Shown piece after piece: positions 42,561 through 46,471 of a stretch of DNA of 46,471 nt (position 1 is its first letter; every line of letters starts with the position of its first letter). The position numbers and the translations under genes are program-made. Location: positions 1 through 46,471 of the forward strand of contig JAQCJQ010000004.1 of the NCBI GenBank assembly GCA_027593035.1, in the 5' to 3' direction. This DNA comes from Bacteroidota bacterium. Lineage in GTDB: Bacteria > Bacteroidota > Bacteroidia > Flavobacteriales_D > Sanyastnellaceae. Under the pieces are notes generated by a model that saw nothing but the letters and a program-made list of their open reading frames with translations, was not told the origin of the DNA and did not search any database.

Positions 42561-44306
42561 TCAGTCTTCTTGCCGTTTTCCGGACTCCCGAACCGAACGA
42601 AGGTGTAAATTCAACTCGGTTCGGTTTTCCCATCCCCTTGGTTTCCAAGTGTTCTTGACCAGGGTGAAAGCCAAGTCCAGATGCGTCCATTTTTTGATGT
42701 CGGCGGCCTTGTGCCCCATGTTCCAACCGATGGCATCGATCGAAGGATGGTCGCTTTCGGGATGGCCAATGGTGATTTTCAAATGCTTGCCTTGGCTGCC
42801 AATGGTGCGGGGCGCACGGAGACATTGGACATTTTTCAAGATGAACAAGGGCGTCGGGTTGCCTGGGCCAAAGGGCTCGAGCTGCTGGAGTTCCCGAAAG
42901 GCCTCTAAGGTCAAGTCTCCCAATTTGACTTCTTGATCACAATGCACCTTGGGCTGAGGAGGCTCGTTGTTAAGTTGTTCTTTCATGGCGATTTCCAAGC
43001 GCTCTTTGAACAATTCGAGATTCTCGACCTTCAGGCTCAAGCCGGCGGCCATCGTATGGCCACCGAATTGATGGAGTAGCTCCGAACATTTTTCCAAGGC
43101 GTTGTGGATGTCCACGCCATCCACTGAACGGGCGCTGCCAATGAGCATTCCGTCCTCCTCCGATAAAACAATGCTGGGCCGATAGCGCTTTTCAATCAAT
43201 CGACTGGCGACAATCCCGACGACGCCACGGTGCCAGTCTTTTCCAGAAACCACCGTGCAAAATGCATCGGGATCAGACTGTTCCAACTGAGCGAAAGCCT
43301 GTTCCGTGGTGGCTTCGTCCACTTCCCGGCGCTTCAAGTTCATGTCCTCAATCTCCCGAGCGACCTCGGTTGCACGGGTTTCGCTCGTCTCCATCAACAA
43401 ATCAACAACGCGTTGAGCGTGATCCATCCGACCTGTGGCGTTGATCCGGGGGCCCAATGTGAAGCTAATGTCTCGGATGCTCTGCGGAGCTTGTTGGATG
43501 CCCGCGGCGCGCATCAAAGCAAAGATTCCGGGTCGCTGGCGTTTTTTCAATTGCTTGAGGCCTTGAGAGGCCATGATCCGGTTTTCATCTCTCAGTTCCA
43601 CCAAGGCCGCGCAAACGCTGATGGCGACCAAGTCCAATTCCTCCAGAACGCCGCCTTCCGGAAGGTCCATGGTATGCGCCAAAGCTTGAAGCAATTTGAA
43701 TGCAACGCCACAGCCCGAAAGCTCTTTGAAAGGGTATCCGCAATCGGAACGCTTGGGATTCAGGACTGCATACGCTTCGGGCAATTCCGCTTCGGGAAGA
43801 TGGTGATCACAAATGATGACATCAATCCCGTGCGATTTGGCTAGCTGCAGGGAGTCGAAATCCTTGGTTCCACAATCGAGTGTGATCATCAAGGTAAAAC
43901 CATTGTCGGCAGCCCATTGAACCCCTTCGGCACTCACTCCATACCCCTCGTCATAACGATGCGGAATGTACGTTTTGATTTGTGCGCCAACCCCTTCCAA
44001 GTAGCTCGCCATCATCGCAACGGCTGTGGTCCCATCCACGTCGTAATCGCCATAGATGAGAATGCGTTCTTCGTCTTCAATGGCCTCATGCAATCGATCC
44101 ACGGCCTTCCGCATGTCTTTCATGAGAAGCGGATGATGCAAGGCGGTAAATCCGGGATTTAAAAAATCAACAACGTCTTTCAATTGACTAATCCCACGTT
44201 GCAAAAGCAAAGACGCAACCAATTGGGTCAAACCAGCGTCTTGCATGAGACGTTCAATTTCCACCTGTTCGGGTTTGACTTTCACAAGCCACTTGCTGTT
44301 TTCCAT
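42561..44306 (-). CDS. recJ: Single-stranded-DNA exonuclease RecJ
   Basis: A 581-residue 5'-3' exonuclease of recombination and mismatch repair. DHH-family motifs: ILIYGDYDVDGTTA, LDCGTKD, ICDHHLPEAELPEA and the later SGCGVAFKLLQ; DHHA1 motif QFGGHTMAAGLSL; C-terminal OB region (LEPFGPGNPTPLF). ATG 44306 begins the normal N-terminus (NSKWLVKVKPEQ). It is transcribed convergently to the MscS gene, 42 bases apart. Confidence 0.96.
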   Translation of the reverse strand: MENSKWLVKVKPEQVEIERLMQDAGLTQLVASLLLQRGISQLKDVVDFLNPGFTALHHPLLMKDMRKAVDRLHEAIEDEERILIYGDYDVDGTTAVAMMASYLEGVGAQIKTYIPHRYDEGYGVSAEGVQWAADNGFTLMITLDCGTKDFDSLQLAKSHGIDVIICDHHLPEAELPEAYAVLNPKRSDCGYPFKELSGCGVAFKLLQALAHTMDLPEGGVLEELDLVAISVCAALVELRDENRIMASQGLKQLKKRQRPGIFALMRAAGIQQAPQSIRDISFTLGPRINATGRMDHAQRVVDLLMETSETRATEVAREIEDMNLKRREVDEATTEQAFAQLEQSDPDAFCTVVSGKDWHRGVVGIVASRLIEKRYRPSIVLSEEDGMLIGSARSVDGVDIHNALEKCSELLHQFGGHTMAAGLSLKVENLELFKERLEIAMKEQLNNEPPQPKVHCDQEVKLGDLTLEAFRELQQLEPFGPGNPTPLFILKNVQCLRAPRTIGSQGKHLKITIGHPESDHPSIDAIGWNMGHKAADIKKWTHLDLAFTLVKNTWKPRGWENRTELNLHLRSVRESGKRQED

Positions 44307-44359
44307 TGATTTGTAAAGCCAAGTTGAATGAAAAGGATGCGGAGTTGACGCCTTCAACT

Positions 44360-44367
44360 TATCTTGG
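44360..44367 (+). promoter_or_regulatory. Putative -7 box (TATCTTGG) of the DCGG-repeat lipoprotein gene
   Basis: The third copy of this octamer before a gene in the window, 20 bases before ATG 44387. The nearest TTG is only 12 bases away, shorter than usual. Confidence 0.4.
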
Positions 44368-44386
44368 CCCTGCCTAATTTAGGACA

Positions 44387-45421
44387 ATGAAACTGCAAAC
44401 GCCTTCATTCAATCGATTCCTGATGCCACAATTTCGTTCCATTACCCTGCTTTTCTCTCTATTTGCCTTGACAGCTTTGTTGAGTGCATGTTTAAACGAA
44501 GACAACAAAATCCCAGAAAATTGCTACGACGGCATTTTGAACAATGGGGAAGAATTGGTGGATTGCGGCGGTTCGATCTGCCCACCATGTGACCCATGTG
44601 AAAACGGCCAATATGATGTATTGCTCGGAGAACAGTGGGTTGACTGCGGAGGAGAGTGTGATCCGTGTGATCCTAGCTTCAACGGTCAATTGGATCCCGG
44701 AGAAGATGGCATTGATTGCGGTGGCTCGACAGGTGTCGCTTGCGGTGAGTTGTGCGACGATGGCCTGCTGAATGGGTATGAAGCTGCCGTGGATTGCGGA
44801 GACGGCTGTGAAGATGCCTGCCCAACATGTTGTGATGGCATCATGAATGGGGATGAAGTGGCTGTGGATTGCGGAGGAAACTACCTCAATGGTCTTTTCG
44901 TTGCCTGCAATGATGGCACGCCGCTTGACCAGTGTCCTACGTGCCCTCCTGGTGTGAATTGTGGAAACGGCCTCTTGGATGGCGATGAGCAATACATTGA
45001 TTGCGGCGGGGATTTTTGCCCTGAATGCATGGCGATGATGACTTGGAAGGTCAACGGAACGGCAATGATTGCTGAAGGTCCGCTCGTTGTTGGGACCATG
45101 ACCGGAGGGTCAATTGGAATTTTGGGCACACCACTTTCAGGGGGTGAGATGGGATTGTTCTTAGCTGAGCCAGCCCTTGGATGGCAAAACGGGATCACGA
45201 TTCAGTGCAATCCGACTTCCATGCCAACAGCCGCGGCTTACACGGATGTGACAGGGACCTCCTATGCCACCTCGTTCGGTGGAGGAGTTACGGTTGACAT
45301 CACATATGTCGATACCAATCCAGGGGGAATCATTGTGGGAACCTTTATGGGAACCGTGGTGGCTGGAACTGGCGCCAGTGTGAATTTGGCGCAAGGAACC
45401 TTCATGATTCCATTGCCTTAA
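44387..45421 (+). CDS. Cysteine-rich lipoprotein with DCGG repeats and DUF6252-like C-terminus
   Basis: A 344-residue protein (or 332 from ATG 44423). The signal peptide ends in lipobox LLSAC with Cys35. Residues 40-210 contain six units built around NG-E-VDCGG-C-C (for example GEELVDCGGSICPPC, GEDGIDCGG, GDEQYIDCGGDFCPEC), each preceded by a DG-LNG type element. The C-terminal about 130 residues (MTWKVNGTAMIAEG, GNGITI-like segments, GTFMIPLP) resemble DUF6252-type beta domains of Bacteroidota lipoproteins. The acidic, Cys-rich units may bind calcium or be held by disulfides. Function unknown. Confidence 0.85.
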   Translation: MKLQTPSFNRFLMPQFRSITLLFSLFALTALLSACLNEDNKIPENCYDGILNNGEELVDCGGSICPPCDPCENGQYDVLLGEQWVDCGGECDPCDPSFNGQLDPGEDGIDCGGSTGVACGELCDDGLLNGYEAAVDCGDGCEDACPTCCDGIMNGDEVAVDCGGNYLNGLFVACNDGTPLDQCPTCPPGVNCGNGLLDGDEQYIDCGGDFCPECMAMMTWKVNGTAMIAEGPLVVGTMTGGSIGILGTPLSGGEMGLFLAEPALGWQNGITIQCNPTSMPTAAAYTDVTGTSYATSFGGGVTVDITYVDTNPGGIIVGTFMGTVVAGTGASVNLAQGTFMIPLP

Positions 45422-45475
45422 TCGCGTCGTTGCTCCGCAGGGGCAGCTAAACAGTCCATTCTATGAACAATCCCC

Positions 45476-46450
45476 TTATTCCGGCAACCGGATGAGGTCG
45501 AACAACGGATCCAAATTCGGCGCGATGATGATTTCAATGCGACGATTTCGAGCCTTATCCTCTTCATCTACGGGGTGATACTCACTACGGCCTGAAGCCG
45601 CAAGAGCTTCGGGAGCGACACCGGATTGCGTCAAGATATCGATCACTGCCGTGGAGCGCAGTACGCTCAACTCCCAGTTGTTTCGAGGGATGGTGGCCGA
45701 GGACAGTTGATCGGTGTCCGTGTGGCCCTCTACAATGATTTCCAGCTGGTCTTGTGTGCTGATAACAGCCGCCAAATCGCGCAGGGCTTGTTGGCCATCG
45801 GGGTTGATTCGCGTACTTCCAGAAGGGAATAAGAGCTGGGCTTCCAGGCTGACATAGACCTTGCCATTTCGTTGTTCTACGGTAAGGCCTCGATTGGCAA
45901 ATCCCAAGAGCGCTTCGGCTAATTGACTGCGCAGCGCTTCGGCAGCGGCATCGCGCGCAGCGAGAAGTCCTTCCAATTCTTCTACGCGTTTCGAACGATC
46001 GGCCAACTCTACTTGCCGTTGTTCCAAGTCACGGCTCAATGCATTGAGGGCATCTTCTTGACTCTGGAGCTCTCGACGCACGCGGCTCAAGTCCTCAAGC
46101 AGCGCGCGGTTTTCTTCATTGATGGCGGCCATCTTAGAAGAGCTTTCGGAGGTCAAGACATCGTTCAATTCCCTCAATCGCTCAAGGTCTCCTGCTAAGT
46201 GAGTAATCTGCTGACCCAATCGAGCGGTATCTGCGGCAAGCGCTTTTTGCGCTGCGGTCAAAACGGCGAGACGACCACTGAGTTCACGGCGGTCGATTTC
46301 GCTATCCTGATTGGATAGGGTGAGCATTTGGCTCTTCCGTTCAAGTGCGTCAAAATCGGATTGCAAGGCATCGAATTGCTTCATCGTAACGCATCCTGAG
46401 AATGCCGTAATGAGGAGGACTGCGGAGGGTATTACGAAGAATAAGCGCAT
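45476..46450 (-). CDS. OmpA-like lipoprotein with coiled coil
   Basis: A 324-residue envelope protein. Signal peptide and lipobox FSGC (Cys20), then a coiled coil over about residues 25-180, then an OmpA peptidoglycan-binding domain (LLFPSGSTRINPDGQQALRDLA, VEGHTDTDQL, NNWELSVLRSTAVIDIL, NRRIEIIIAP). It likely ties the outer membrane to the cell wall. The gene is complete; its promoter would lie at or beyond the window edge. Confidence 0.92.
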   Translation of the reverse strand: MRLFFVIPSAVLLITAFSGCVTMKQFDALQSDFDALERKSQMLTLSNQDSEIDRRELSGRLAVLTAAQKALAADTARLGQQITHLAGDLERLRELNDVLTSESSSKMAAINEENRALLEDLSRVRRELQSQEDALNALSRDLEQRQVELADRSKRVEELEGLLAARDAAAEALRSQLAEALLGFANRGLTVEQRNGKVYVSLEAQLLFPSGSTRINPDGQQALRDLAAVISTQDQLEIIVEGHTDTDQLSSATIPRNNWELSVLRSTAVIDILTQSGVAPEALAASGRSEYHPVDEEDKARNRRIEIIIAPNLDPLFDLIRLPE

Positions 46451-46471
46451 GACTAGAAGAATCTAAAGTGT

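Noticed and set aside
44546-45026. CRISPR-like repeats in the DCGG region
   Set aside because: The repeats are at protein level, uneven in length and divergent in DNA; they are coding.

Overview
The window looks like chromosomal DNA of a Bacteroidota bacterium, most likely from Flavobacteriales. The evidence is C-terminal type IX secretion (T9SS) sorting domains on three secreted proteins, promoters of the Bacteroidota TTG...TAnnTTTG type, a DnaG primase lacking most of its zinc ligands, a degenerate EnvC-like LytM protein, DUF4292 and DUF4212 proteins, and GCTD-type cysteine repeats. Base composition is GC-rich for that order in most genes, with AT-richer pockets at 1-780 and about 8200-9400. 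I cannot name a genus.

Left part (1-13 kb) is a patchy accessory stretch. It has a 5'-cut unknown gene, a decayed yiaA-like membrane gene, a two-gene sodium:solute symporter (DUF4212 small subunit plus large subunit), a small membrane protein with an NTF2-like lipoprotein, a doxX gene split by one extra base, and two divergent T9SS cargo genes. Then come a heavily decayed secreted-protein gene, a Cys-rich secreted peptide with a PID-type C-terminal sorting signal, an M43 (pappalysin-type) metalloprotease ending in two EF-hand-like repeats, and a fatty acid desaturase. A tRNA-Val(GAC) and its terminator follow.

Central part (13.4-30.9 kb): a vSGLT-like sugar symporter faces an Asp-box (sialidase-like) T9SS protein. 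feoA and feoB lie tail to tail instead of in one operon. A long minus-strand block then reads hmgA - hppD - double-ATPase ABC protein - enoyl-CoA hydratase - dut - NDP-sugar nucleotidyltransferase - TPR lipoprotein - DUF4292 lipoprotein - EnvC-like factor - feoB. It combines tyrosine breakdown with nucleotide hygiene and cell-envelope functions, and most gene junctions overlap or are a few bases apart. A glucosaminidase/LysM protein and a MORN-type lipoprotein lie upstream.

Right part (30.9-46.5 kb) is mostly housekeeping. A divergent promoter pair drives a polyprenyl diphosphate synthase on one side and yicC-gmk-nadD on the other. prs-rplY-pth is read from a near-consensus promoter and meets nadD end to end. 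A TonB-like protein and a two-component system follow, then a possible small RNA, dnaG-mscS, recJ, a lipoprotein with six DCGG-type cysteine repeats, and an OmpA-like coiled-coil lipoprotein.

No CRISPR array, insertion sequence, prophage or defence cassette was seen. The most unusual items are the Cys-rich PID-CTERM-like peptide, the candidate small RNA in front of dnaG, the 14-bp palindrome before hmgA, the convergent feoA/feoB arrangement, and the cluster of three decaying genes in the left part.
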